The translations under genes and the position numbers were made by a program. The notes beneath the pieces are model-generated. The model was given only the letters and a program-made list of their open reading frames with translations. It was not told where the DNA came from and searched no databases. DNA of 64,000 bases from Erythroxylum novogranatense (lineage: Eukaryota > Streptophyta > Magnoliopsida > Malpighiales > Erythroxylaceae): NCBI GenBank assembly GCA_029891385.1, contig JAIWQS010000251.1:248001-312000 (forward strand), written 5' to 3'. Positions 46,925 through 58,417 of the stretch are shown one piece after another (the first letter of the stretch is position 1; each line of letters starts with the position of its first letter).

Positions 46925-48920
46925 CAAGGGGGCTGTAGTTGTTTGGAGGAGAATCACGATTATTGCCCAAAAGACTTAAAAGAAATAAGAGAAAGAAGAG
47001 AGAGGGGAGAGCACTTTCGGATGAGAGAAAATGAAAGAGAAAGAGAGGGAAAGCATAGGGTTTTCGATTTTTGGGAGATCTCAAGGAGATTTTGAGTTGT
47101 TTCAAGGAAAAAAGGATGGAAGATGATGAAAGCTTCCTTCCAAACCAAGATGCATCCGAAAATGGTGAAGGATGAGGTAAGACCCAAAATTTTGATTTGT
47201 GAATTTTGGAAGAGTTTTGGTTTAGAATCATGGAAAAGGGAATGGGTTTGTGGAGTATGAAGTTAATTTTGTTGATTGCTAAGTATTATGGGTTTAATTT
47301 TGGATGGAAATTTATTAGGGTTTATGCCCAAATTTGGAATTTGGGGATTTTGGAAATTTGTGATTTAGAAAGCTTGAATATATGAGGGATTTATGTTTTC
47401 TAAGTTCAATTTGAGGATTAAGTTATTTATGATGTTGAATTTGGGTGAAATTGCTTTAGGTGAAGTTAAATTGAAAGAAAGAAGGAATCAATGGACAAAT
47501 TGGAGCGAGGAACAAGTTTCTAGTGTTGATTCGAGGTGGGTAATGTGTTTATAAATTGAATTTATAAGCCACTACTGCTTTCTTTAAATAAAAAGATTTT
47601 ATAATTTCAATTGCATCATAAATGTTGCATCATTGTATGAATGTTTTGAAAAATCATTTTTGATTCAATACATGGACTTTGGATGAATTGCAACATACAT
47701 TGTGTTATGCCTCGAAAGATTTCATGGCATTGTGTATATTCGTAAAAGAGTATTCGATTAATTGATTTGAGCATGATATGTGCTTTTGTATGGGCAAGAG
47801 AGAACCTATTTCGTTAAGTCACGCACGTTGACCCCCTTAGCCGCCTCCGGCCGCCGCTGAGGCTTACGAGATCCGCATAAAATGGACTCGTCGTGTTTAC
47901 GATAAACTTCGGTTTCCGTCGTGTTTATGGAACTCTCGAGCCATTTGTGTGCATTGCATATGTGATACGACATTGCATCTATAAATTGTCAAGTCGATGC
48001 ATTCATGTTTTATAATCGATGGATTTATGGCTGAAAGCCTAAGAATCATGCGTTTTACAAACTGCGAGTTTGACTACAGCAAGAAAAGAACTTTTATAAA
48101 CGTGCTTAATGGATTTCAAAGAAATATTTTTCTAAGACCAGAGAAGGAAAAAGATTTCAAGGGTTTTGCTTATCCATTCGTTTTATAAACATATTATCCA
48201 CGAGCTTTGTGCTCACCCCCCTTTCATCCCCATCTCCAGGTTTTCGAGCGGGAGATCGGATGAAAGAATGACAAGACGTGTTATTCGATTTTGTATCATT
48301 TGTATTTTGTGAAAATTGGGATTTTTGTATTGGGTTGTATATTGAATTGAGGAATTAATGGGAATTGGAATTGTATAATGTGTGTTGGATATGGACATGT
48401 AGATATAGGATTGCGTTTGTTGTGTTGGATTCCGGACAGAGAGTCCGATGGTACTGGTTATATTGTGAGAAATATAGAAGTGTATTTTGAACACTTTGCA
48501 GGTTTTGGGTTTAATAGAAGGAAGTCGTTATGCTGCCAAAATTTTAGTGAAATGGGTATAAGAATGAGAATTGAGATTTATTTGAGTGCATAAGAAAACG
48601 ATTATCAATTCAGAAATTGATTAAGGAAGGCGGAAGAAATGAAAAAGAAAGGAATGAGAAAAAAAGTATACCGGTTTCGGATTGGATCAGTCTTAAGATT
48701 TCCAATGCGACCATTTTGACGCTTTTCTAAGATATTTATGCGGGTGTCAAAAATTGGTTTCGATTCGATTTGTATTCGATTCGTTTTGATTCGATACCTT
48801 CGTATTTGTTTCGCGTTTGCTTCTGCATGTTGTGATTCGATTTATTCGATTTGAATCCGCTTCGTGTTTCCTTCGTTTTCCGGTTGGGATCCGATCTCCG
48901 GATCGGGTCCCAACAGAGTC

Positions 48921-50112
48921 CTTGAAGGAGCTCCGTACCACTAGCAGGCAGGCGGGAGAAGCCTATTCTTGAGTCAACGTGCACGTGATGGTTCTTGAGG
49001 GACTACCACAAACCCACTTGACATGAAGTTCATGAACTTGAAAACATTTCGCCCATATGACACATTTTTGAAAAACTTGACTTTCATGAGCATGCACCAT
49101 TCATATGCAATTCCATCATCATTTCACAATTTCATAACCACAAGTATATGCTAATCATAATAACCCTTTCTCAAATCATATGAATGCAACATGTACCACA
49201 ATTACGAAGCATTTAGCAATCATTCTCAAAAATTCATTTACAAAAAGCATGTGGAAGTTTGCAAGCATTCAAAGAACAATAAATGAGCTTTTATCAAGTA
49301 GTTGGATAAATCAATTAATTGCATTTATTGTAAGAACATTTATAACTTATTAACTTAATTATAAAAATGTCACCCGCCTTAATTCCTTGCTTGAAACTTG
49401 ACTCAAATTGCCTCCCCTTTATCTTGATTCCTCTTGCTTCTCTTAATCTCCTTCATCTATGGCAAAATCCCCAAATCAATAGACATCCAAATTGAACAAC
49501 CCATAAGACATAATCAACAAAATTGGTCTTAGAAAACTTAAACTCATACCATTCTTAAGCCATAAGAACCAAAATCTCTCAAAAAATCCAACAAATCAAA
49601 ATCCATTCTTACCTTGAATCTTCACCAAATGATGAGTTTCTTGGCTTGAATGGAAGCTCTCTTCCTCTTCTTCCTTTTTCCTTTTTGCATCAACTTCAAA
49701 ATCCCTCTAGAAAACCAAGAAATGAAGAACCCTAGCTTTTCCTCTTTTTCTCCCCTCTTTCTCTCTTTTTCGTGCTTCTCTCTTCTCTCTCTCTCTAATT
49801 CACGTTTTTGCTTCTTCTTAATGAAAGACAACTCATTTCTCTTGCCTTTTATACCATTAATGATTGGACAATGTCTATTTTGCCCTTACTTATATGCCTT
49901 GCAACTTAAATGACTTAAGTGGTCTTCCAATTTTGCCCCTCATGCAAACTTTTCACCTTAATACAATAATTCAATCAACCCATGCCATATGATCTTACTC
50001 AAATTAACATGTTAATTAACTCCCATTAATATGCTAATTAATTCCACAAAAATTCCCTATTAAGACCTCAAAATTCATTTAAATCATGCTTAACTCCTTC
50101 CGAAAATCAACA
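48921..50112 (-). mobile_element. long LTR of family I, right part
   Basis: Continues the I LTR after G3. Probable end AAATCAACA at 50112 by comparison with the end of H1, giving about 3.1 kb in total. No target duplication with CTACG at the left is found, so the right end is uncertain or rearranged. A minus-strand TATA (GGTATAAAAGG) at 49845-49855 gives the sense. GA/CT-rich around 49640-49800; open frames there are low-complexity, not genes. Confidence 0.6.
49845..49855 (-). promoter_or_regulatory. probable LTR TATA box of I
   Basis: GGTATAAAAGG on minus, about 260 bp inside the proposed LTR edge, followed by a GA-rich segment. Confidence 0.5.
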
Positions 50113-50219
50113 CCTTTTCTAATCATGCAATTGAAGGAATTTGCTTGCACTTCCTTCTATAGACTTGTAAACTAGGAAGTGAAGGATGAATTGTTTCTAA
50201 GAGTATCATGTTCCCAAAG

Positions 50220-50381
50220 TGTGTTAGATTGAATGCAAGATGTGCCCAAGGTAGGATAAAGAAGCAACTCAGCTTAAATTGTTTTGGTCCCTATAAAGTT
50301 ATTAAGAACCGGACCATTGACTCATGAGTTATTCATTTGTTTGATCACTCAGGTGAGAATTTTGAGGACGAAATTCCTTAA
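50220..50381 (+). pseudogene. 3' end of a gypsy polyprotein (J)
   Basis: Reads QLSLNCFGPYKVIKNR, like the segment after integrase in gypsy elements (family form KLSPRYFGPY), then one stop and ENFEDEIP ending at TAA just before the polypurine tract. The upstream pol is missing. Confidence 0.72.
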
Positions 50382-50397
50382 AGGGGGGGGGGAGAAT
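50381..50397 (+). promoter_or_regulatory. polypurine tract of J
   Basis: A run of nine to ten G within AAGG...GGAGAAT, directly before the LTR. Confidence 0.85.
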
Positions 50398-50801
50398 TTT
50401 TGGACCCCGAACCTTTTTAGTAAATGAAAAATTGTTGGCGATTATTCATGTGTAGAAAAAAAGGGAATTCTTGAATTTGAAATGAAATAGAAAAGATGGT
50501 TTAGACACAAAATGGGTTATATGTGATATGTTGGAAGTTAAAATTGTGATTAGTTTGAAGAATTTGGAAGAAACAGATAAAATGGTGTGACATCTGAGAG
50601 GGATTGTTTGAATCCGTTAACCAAGGTCATTTGAAAGAAAGCATTGGAGTGATGGAGTAAAATGGAAAAACAAAATAGAGGCTTAGAGCTATGATTTCTT
50701 TGAAGAATCCAAATTGGAATTCTTGTTTGAAGATTTCCAAATTCTGTTCACAAATAGTGAGAAAGCAAGAGTTGGATTCCAGAAACAAGCGGGGTCCAAC
50801 A
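50398..50801 (+). repeat. short LTR of element J
   Basis: 404 bp from TTTTGGACCCCG (degraded TGTTGGACCCCG) to CGGGGTCCAACA, a 12-bp inverted end pair. A polypurine tract precedes it and a primer site follows it, so it is shared by two interiors. Confidence 0.72.
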
Positions 50802-50805
50802 TGAG

Positions 50806-50817
50806 TGATATCAGAGC
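50806..50817 (+). promoter_or_regulatory. primer-site-like sequence after J LTR
   Basis: TGATATCAGAGC, one mismatch from the tRNA-Met primer site, four bases after the LTR end. Confidence 0.68.
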
Positions 50818-50838
50818 AAGCTCAAGTTTCATGATTTC

Positions 50839-50875
50839 GCAAGAGTTGGATTCCGAAAACAAGCGGGGTCCAATA
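50839..50875 (+). repeat. second copy of J LTR end
   Basis: GCAAGAGTTGGATTCC...GCGGGGTCCAAT repeats the LTR end at 50765-50801 with a 74-bp offset and one or two changes. Confidence 0.85.
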
Positions 50876-52044
50876 GCTGCCTCTTCATGTGATAAGTTTT
50901 TCTTCTCAACTTTAATCTCAGGTTTAGCTTAGCCATCTGTATTTATTGCTCCCAATTTCTCCTCAGGGTCGATTTTCCAACATTATTCAATCCTTCATTT
51001 TCTACCATCTCAGATTTTGCCATTTGTCAAGTCCCTGCCCAAGTATGGAGGTGTCATGCTCTGGTCTCGTTAATATGACCAAGGATTCAGTGCTGCGATT
51101 AAGGCCAACGTGTAAGGGAATTGCTCTAAAACCCTGTTAAGTAACAGAGTAAAATAACATTATAGATGCATTTAGTGTATGTATTTGAATAATGATATTT
51201 GAATAATGCTCTACCACCTGTTGTAGAAATTTTATATATTAAACGAAAGTGATTTTATTGTTCAATAGCTTTCTACATATTAAAATTGATATTTGAATGA
51301 TAAAATGGTATTAACTAGTGTTTTAAAAATCAGATTAGAAGTTAAATCAGAAGACAAGAGATTTAAGGTTTAAAAGGTTCAATGGTAGTCATAAAATTAA
51401 TTAAAGATTGAATAAAATTAAAGAATTTAAAATGTGATCGAAAGAAATTATCTTTATACATTGAAAATTTTGAACTTTAATTAAAAAATTGTTCAACAAA
51501 ATTTAATTAATTAATTTTAATTGATAAAACTTATTAATTGAAAACATTAATCGATTAATTAATTATCTTATTTTTCTTATCTTTTAAGTCAAGTTATGAT
51601 AATCAAATCCTTGTTAAAGCTGACTATAAAAGATTGAATTAGCTTTATTCCCAGATAGCTACGGCCACACCACAACCTCCATACATCTTCTGCTCAAAAA
51701 AATTGGCCTTTTTTCTTCATACATTCTGGGAAATGGGGAATTCATATCACTTGCAGTTGTGAAGAGAAAAAGAAAGTCAGCATAACATTTAGATGTAACT
51801 AAGCACATCAAAGCTATATGTACATTAACACAAGGTCGGTCTCGCCTGAACCTGACCTAACCAATGTAAGAAGTCAAACATGCAATTCCAGTAGGCCAAA
51901 ATATCTACGAGTTTACAAAATTGTAAACGCTGGACTATAGGCTAAAGAGGTACTCCAAATTTCAGTATCAACCATCTTCAATTTGTGGCAACTAAACTCT
52001 ATTCAAGTCCTGTAACTTTTTGCTTGTTTTTCCTTCTTGCTTTG
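50876..52044. other. AT-rich sequence without recognisable gene
   Basis: Short open frames only, low GC, no domain matches by eye. I see no repeat ends here. It is probably old intergenic DNA. Confidence 0.5.
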
Positions 52045-52565
52045 TTTCCAATCTTCAATGTTCTGAAAAAGCCTTCCACTTCTTTCAGCTAAGACTATAA
52101 TATTTAGTCAGCAATGATCATTCCTATAGCTAGAAGCTGAAGAAAAACTACTCTAAACTAATGTTGACTAAAGAAAAGGAAAAAAAAAAAAGAGCTAACT
52201 TTGAGAAGCTAAAAAATGTAGATGAAAATTGGATGCTTAGATACCCCAAATTATAACCTTATTGATTTGAAGATCACGTGAGACCTTTTTTTTATATATC
52301 AAATTTTACTTTGATATGATCTCCATCTGCAAAACAAAACATGTTGTTAGCCCAAAATTTATTGATTCACTCTTGATTATTATTCAAATTGCTTCTCCAT
52401 TTAAAATTTTATATTTAGATCAAGGCTCAATTGTTTTTCCACTCAACTGATGTCTTTTAACTTTATCCTGCAAAAATAATTTAAATAACAAATTTTTAAC
52501 GTATTAAGATAGATTATGAAAGACTCTGAATGCTAAAAGTAAGGCATAATTATGACACATCAAAT
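52045..52565. repeat. dispersed repeat Q, copy 1
   Basis: From CCAATCTTCAATGTTCTG through GAAGAAAAACTACTCTAA and TAATGTTGACTAAAGAAAA to GACACATCAAATTC. Diverged copies lie at 60340-60445 plus 61191-61760, at 62140-62755, and partially at 57826-57914. Ends and type are not clear; no coding sequence. Confidence 0.75.
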
Positions 52566-52920
52566 TCTCCTATACCTAATACTTGTTTATCCGTAAGCAA
52601 ATGAAAGATTAATAAAACAAGACAGGTAAATAGTTTTTACCAAACCATTTCTCCCGAGATTAAATCATGCATAGTCCTTAAGACTTAGAAAAAAGAGTTA
52701 AGCGTCATCTCACATTAAGTTGATTTTCACAAAAAAAAAAGAATGTAGACAATTAAAGATAATCAAAAATAGATGTATGTACAAAGCCTTGGTAAATTTT
52801 CTTACGATATTCACTCTTTCACACAATTATTTAGGCTTAAGTATTTACTATCACACACTTGTCACAGGGAATACACCACTACAAACTTGTACGTACACCA
52901 AAATTTTCTTACTATAAACT
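52566..52920. other. AT-rich sequence, no gene seen
   Basis: Low-complexity runs of A and T, nothing further recognised. Confidence 0.5.
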
Positions 52921-54058
52921 TTTTTTTGAAATGTTAACGATTGCGCTCAGTGCATATTATTCATGTTTAAGGATAAAACGTCATACAGGAAAAAAGGAGG
53001 GCATACCCTCCATTGAAAATTAGACATAGAATTGGCCTCCCTAGCTATCTTATAAGCAACCTAATTCGCTGATCTTTTAATAAAAGCAATGGAAATAAAC
53101 CGATGTTCTTGAAGAAGAGCTTTACAATCCTCAATAATCATCGAAAAATATGATGGAAAGTGATGCACAGATGTTAGAAATTGAGTAATTATTTGACAAT
53201 CCGTTTCCACACAAATAGGCCCATAAGAGAGGCCTTTTATCCAACTAAAAGCTTCTCGAAAACATAATGCTTCACCAATTTGAGGATCCCTCCATTCCGG
53301 TAAAATCATTAACTTGCCTGCACAGTTTTGCCCTTTGCTGTCTCGGATCGCCATTCCCAATCCATAAAAACCCGAAGATAAGAGTACCACATCAACGTTA
53401 CATTTATAGTGATTCAGTGCGGATGCTTGCCACTTGGAAGGGTATATGGGTTGAAGCCTTGCTGATGAATTGTGTCTCCTGTGTTGAGCATTCTTCCATT
53501 CCAATAATAACGTGTTAGCCCTATGAAAAATTGAGTAAGGATCCTTCGTTTTCTGCTGCCGTATAACTTCATTCCTGTAAGTCCATAAGCTCTATAAAAG
53601 CATGCAATATTCCTCCCGCTGTGTCTTTGATCCATCCAACATAATAACAGTGAGCCACCGATGTAACGTAACAGTATGGGATAAAGACCAGTCAACATAG
53701 AAAAGAGACCAAACCGATCGAGCAAAATCACAGTGAAGAAACAGATGGTCTTCAGTTTTTGATGAGTTGTCGCAAAATGGGCATATATCTCTCATGTCAA
53801 CATGTCGTCCATTTAAATTGGCTCTACACGGAATTGCCTTCCTCAAAAGCCTCCAGATAAATAGTTTGACCTTAATAGGAATATGTAACTGCCAAATCTT
53901 CTCCCATGGGAATCCTGTGTCTCGAAACTCTATGTTCACATCTTCCATAGCCAGTCTATACCCTTCTTTTACTCTATATTCCCCTTGATTGTTAAACATC
54001 CACAACCAATCATCTTGTCGTCTTGATAAGCTAAGTGGGATCCGTAAAATCAGGTTAA
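52921..54058 (-). pseudogene. 5'-truncated L1-type LINE, zf-RVT and RNase H end
   Basis: Reads leftward. From about 54055: ILRIPLSLSRRQDDWLW, then EYRVKEGYRLAM, PWEKIWQLHIPIKVKLFIWRL, and the zinc-binding CPFCDNSSKTEDHLFLHC (zf-RVT, about 53790-53740). After a frame change comes an RNase H of the RVT_3 type: KCNVDVVLLSSGFYGLGMAI, GEALCFREAFSWI, CVETDCQIITQF, and after a stop VAYKIAREAN. A poly(T) at 52921-52929 is the poly(A) tail on minus. RT itself is missing because of 5' truncation. The first RNase H residue reads NVD where NFD/NSD is usual, so it is still acidic. Confidence 0.9.
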
Positions 54059-54847
54059 GAAGGTATAAATCAAAAGGAATTTTATTAAAATGGGGATAGG
54101 GTTAAAGTTTGGTCAAGGAAAAATTATAAGCTAAAACCACATATATTCAATAAGGCATTCAAATAAAATATAGGGCTCTAAATGTGACCAAGTATTCATC
54201 TATTTATATAATATGGTTGCAAATATTCAATTCTTGATTTTTTAATTTTTAATTTTATCAAAAATAATCGTAAATTGGTAATCATAAAAAATAAACATAC
54301 AAAATGAGTAGCTTAGAAAACAAAAGCCAGTTCAAATTCTACAAATAGCTTTAAAAATGTAGTTGGGTGATAGGATATATAATAGGATAGGTTTGTGATA
54401 TGAGTTTAAAACATAAAGAAATGAATTTTAAAAATGGCTCTAAGGGTTGAATTAAGGATAATTAAGGTGGCTTTCTAAGTTAAAGTGGCTAAAACAAGAA
54501 AAATCGTTATCATATTTAAGTATAAAAAATCGTAATAATTTGATTTGGTTCAATATAAGTTCTATAGGTATCCAAATGACAAAGAATCAAATACTAAAAG
54601 AAAATGGATAGATATAAGATGCTTATATCCTTTAAGGCTTAAATACTTACAGACTTCAAACAAATTTACCTAATCCTCATGCAATACTTTATCAATAATT
54701 GACTCCATTTATCTAAGTGCATATCCTAACTATTTCGACTTATCAAAGTGTTCAGCCTTTATCTTGATTGATTTTAATCTCAATTTGCAAACCAAATCCA
54801 ATTCATTCAAAATGGTTTAGCCAAAATTTCTTAGACATTTTATTTCA
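54059..54847. other. AT-rich sequence, no gene seen
   Basis: Many A/T runs, no frame with domain likeness on either strand. Confidence 0.5.
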
Positions 54848-55682
54848 TCAACTTCTAAAAGCATTAAGCATAAACAAGACATTAAAAAAGTACTTAAACA
54901 TCATAAAAATGTTCAAAATATCCACAAAATCATAACAAAGAAGAATATGCACCCAACACCTATTTAAAACATTGTTCCCAATATTTAATAGTAAAGCGTA
55001 AAAATATAAAACGTAGGAAATAAAAGAGAAAAGAAAAAGACACTGCCCTATTTTCTTCTTTGCTTTGGATGGAAAATTTAGCAAGATTGCATAGTGGTTA
55101 GGTTTGTTATAAGTAATGGGTGATGTTACTGGCTCCTCTAGGTTTGACTTGAGTGGCAAGTGTATGAAAAGAGGATATTTTAGAGTTTTTTAATGGTTCC
55201 CTTTAATTTTTCTCGTAATGGTCACATATTTACACGATTGCAAGAGACATACACAGTTTCGATACATGGGTGTGTAAAATTTACACGTTTATAGTTTGAT
55301 ACACGCTCCAGGGATATAGGTGTGTCTAGGTACTTACATGGGTGTGTCAAATCCCACACAACTGTGTACCTTTGCTAGTTAGCTCCTCCAATATCACAAC
55401 AATCTATTACATGAGCAAGAAACACGCGCATGTGCGGGTACTTACAAAGGCATATGAGTTCTCACAGAGCCGTCTATATTTGAAACATCTTGCATTCCTT
55501 GGTTTTCTTTCTTGATTCATCTGAATTCCATCCTTTTTTAGTCTATAAGGCAAGTAAAATGTATAAAACCTAAAGAAAATTGACAAACACAAATGAAATA
55601 AACAAAACAAAACAATAGATAAGCTTAGGGTGCCTCCTAAGAGTGTTTTCATTTAACATAATTGGTTCTATGGTGTAATCAT

Positions 55683-56140
55683 TCATTTGTCAGTATTAGT
55701 TTCCTCTATCTTAAAAGCATCTTGCAATAATGAATTAATGAAACCAGTTGAAAATATAGGACAATCTATATTAGGAGATTTAATAATATCATAATTTTGA
55801 AATTTAATCATATCCCCATCAAACTCTATTGTTATAGCTCTATTATGCACATTAAATTTTGTCCTTACTATTTTCATAAATGGCCTCCCCAATAAAATGG
55901 GTGCTGATTAATCATCAGTTTCTATATCCAAAACATAGATTTCAACAAAAAAAATTAATTTGTAACATGCACAAAAATGTCCTTTACTAACCCCTTGGAT
56001 ATGCATTAGACCTATTTACCAATTGAATTACCACTCCTGTCATTTCCAATGGTTCTAATTTGAGACTTAAATAATTAGAATAAGGCATGACGTTTATGGA
56101 TGCTCTTAGATCTAACATTGCCTTTTCTATTCTAGTCTTA
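55683..56140 (-). pseudogene. gypsy protease of the Athila/Tat-like remnant
   Basis: On minus, MLDLRASINVMPYS (about 56120-56075) is the retropepsin active-site block; the family has D-L/S-G-A, here D-L-R-A, so the glycine is lost. SLKLEPLEMTGVVIQLVNRS follows, then frameshifts, then GRPFMKIVRTKFNVHNRAIT and EFDGDMI (55890-55800), the flap-end block typical of this lineage. Confidence 0.85.
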
Positions 56141-56639
56141 CCAATAGTGCAAGGGATGAAGAAAATACTTGTATCTTTGCACCTTTCAAGAATTTTTTTT
56201 CAAATTACTGTTGAAACATTTTCATTCACTTTAATTTTCTCGATTCTTTTTATATTTTTCCTTCTTTTCATTATACATAGTTCTTTCAAGAATTTAGCAA
56301 ATCTAGGTACTTATTTAATCACATTGAAATGGGAGATATTTACCACACACCTTTGGAATGTCGCATATTAATCAACATCACGCTCTCATCTCCAGTTATC
56401 CTTTGATTCTTCTAGGGAAGGAGGAAGTATAGCTAGGGGAGGAGTATCTAACTCATCCTCATATCCTAGTTTAGCCGAATCAAGTGCTGGAAATAGATTT
56501 TTCAGCTTTGTTTTGATCTCTTTAGGTGCAAATTGCACATTACATTTTGTCCCTACCTCCTTGCCACTTCTTAAAATTAGAAAGCTTACATTTTCCTAAG
56601 ATTCATCACTATTTGGAATGGTGGTTTGTTGTTGTTTTG

Positions 56640-57780
56640 GGCTTCTAAATGGCTAATGACAACGAACATCTATCTCGTTTGAGTCTAAATTTTTTATACC
56701 TAACCGATTCTCTTGTTGAAATTTCAAAATGTTAATAGCCAAGTTTTTAACTATTTCTTTAAGAGATAATTTTAAGCTTCAACTGGATATGATTGTTGTC
56801 TTGTTTGGTTGGAATGAAGAGAAGGCCTATATGGCTGATTATACGCGGTTGATTGGTTTGTTTGTCCATCTCCCCCACCTTAAGTTTGGATTATTTCTCC
56901 AACCGGGTTATATGTGATAGAAGAGGGATTATAATTATGTTGAGGTTGTCCCTGAAAATTAGCCACGTTAACTTGCTCTGTGAAGCCATCTTGAAATGTC
57001 AAACACATGTAGGATGGATGCCCTTTAACTAAAAAAATCTCATATACCTTTCGTGCTTCCATTTTTCCTATTACCAATTGATGAACAAGTGCAATAAGAT
57101 CATTCGGACGTTTTTCAACAAAAGAAATGTTTACCTCATTAACTTGTTAAGTTGAATAGTCCATCCTAATATTGAATTGTTGGGAGTTGGATGCCATATT
57201 AGTGATCAACGTGTGCATCTTATTGATGTTTTGTCAATAAGTGCTCCTCCATTAGTGGCATTGATGATAATCCTTTTAGTGGGTAAAAGTTCTTTGTAAA
57301 AATACTGAATTAAGAGTTGTTCGCCAATTTGGTGGTGCAGAATACTAACACATAACTTTTTAAAATGCTCCCAATACTTATATAGTGATTAGTTATTATG
57401 TTGGTGAATGCCACAAATCTCCTTTATAATGCTCGTAACCCTTAAAGCTGGAAATAAAATTTTCAAAAATTGGTTTTTCATTTCATTCCACATGGTGATA
57501 CTAACAGGTCATAAATAGTATAACCAATCTTAGGCATTATTCTTCAAGGAAAATGGGAATGCTCCCAATTTAATTTGTTCTTCAATAACACCATTATGCT
57601 TCATTCATGTGCATACGACATGAAATTCCTAAAGATGCTTATATGGAACCTCACTTGCATCATTCATGTGCATACGACATGAAATTCCTAAAGATGCTTA
57701 TATGGAACCTCACCTGCAATACCACGAAAAAGTTGGCAACAAATGAATTAAACTAGATTTTAATTCAAAATTAGCATTTG
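56640..57780 (-). pseudogene. gypsy gag of the Athila/Tat-like remnant
   Basis: On minus from about 57720: GEVPYKHL*EFHVVCT, then KEICGIHQHNN, YKYWEHFKKLCVSILHHQI and LIQYFYKELLP, a typical Retrotrans_gag stretch; then VIGKMEARKVYE, GHPSYMCLTFQDGFTEQVN, NFQGQPQHNYNPSS. The zinc finger cysteines before GHPSYMC are degraded. Multiple stops and frame changes. Confidence 0.85.
57601..57719. repeat. 59-bp tandem duplication within gag remnant
   Basis: TCATTCATGTGCATACGACA starts at 57601 and again at 57660; the two 59-bp copies differ by one base near the end. The near identity inside a heavily decayed gene shows a recent slippage or a consensus duplication. Confidence 0.95.
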
Positions 57781-57825
57781 CATCAAAAGAGGTTGTGAAA
57801 TTTTGTAATAAAGAAAATATGAGGA

Positions 57826-58286
57826 AATGAAATACTTCATTATTAGAATCAATTTCCTCCCAATTTTCAAAGTTCTAAAAAGGTTTCACTTCCTTCAACC
57901 AAGAATAAAAGACTGGGTAGGAAGGAATTTTCTTGGATTCTGATCCAAATGCTACGTATGCGTGACAAAATTTATCCTTGCATTAAGCACCAGGTCGGTA
58001 ATGGAAGTCAGACCTGGTTTTGGTTTGACAACTGGGTAGAATACAATCCACTTATATCGCATCTTCATATTTGGCATTTGAGTAATAGAATTCCTTTGAA
58101 TCTGAGGGTCTCTTCCCTTCTTTATAATGGCCAATGACAGGGTACTTTCAAAGTTTTCAATAATCTGGCTCCCATTTTACCTTCTATTCTCGATGTGCTA
58201 TGGGATGATGCCATCTTGTGGAAGTTGGAAACTAGTGCGGTTCACCAACAAGTCTTATCATCTACTACATACTCGAGGATTAACTA
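57826..58286 (+). pseudogene. duplicate of repeat Q edge plus LINE fragment T
   Basis: Q-type sequence to 57914 (ending AAGAATAAAAGACT at 57901-57914), then LINE sequence CIKHQVGNGSQTWFWFDNW, NPLISHLHIWHLSNRIPLNL, the part between RT and zf-RVT. It matches 60355-60820 closely and breaks off at GGATTAACTA (58286), before zf-RVT. Because flank and LINE are copied together it is a segmental duplication, not a second insertion. Confidence 0.88.
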
Positions 58287-58417
58287 ATGCTATTTTTGCA
58301 AAAATAATTAATTGGATTTGATCTACTTTAATAGCAAAAAATTTGCACACTACCTTATCTAATGACATGAAGTATAGTTAATACCTTTTTTTTAAAATTA
58401 CAAAGGGAACTATAAAA

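Larger units (their letters stand above)
33687..48915 (+). mobile_element. non-autonomous large-LTR element G3 (LARD-like)
   Basis: Flanked by the duplication GAGTC (33682-33686 and 48916-48920). 5' LTR 33687-41078, interior 41079-41680, 3' LTR 41681-48915. After removing the nested K2 and K1 solo LTRs the two LTRs are about 4213 and 4220 bp, nearly identical, so insertion was recent. The 602-bp interior has a primer site and polypurine tract but no domain of gag or pol. This is the structure called LARD; it would need proteins from an autonomous gypsy partner. Confidence 0.93.
41681..48915 (+). repeat. G3 3' LTR (with nested K1)
   Basis: Same sequence as the 5' LTR with few changes; K1 is inserted 63 bp from its start. 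Minisatellite at 45684-45896, 190-bp unit at 46561, TATA at 46916, end CCCAACA at 48915. Confidence 0.94.
54848..57830 (-). mobile_element. decayed Athila/Tat-like gypsy remnant
   Basis: Gag and protease in order on the minus strand (listed separately), followed by about 0.8 kb with degraded reading frames (55407-55652 MKTLLGGTLSLS; 54848-55159 NLEEPVTSPITYNKPN). Between these, 55240-55450 has scattered GGGTGTGT/ACACGTTT motifs, perhaps a worn palindromic array of the ACAC..GTGT kind. No RT, integrase or LTR is found. Confidence 0.7.
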
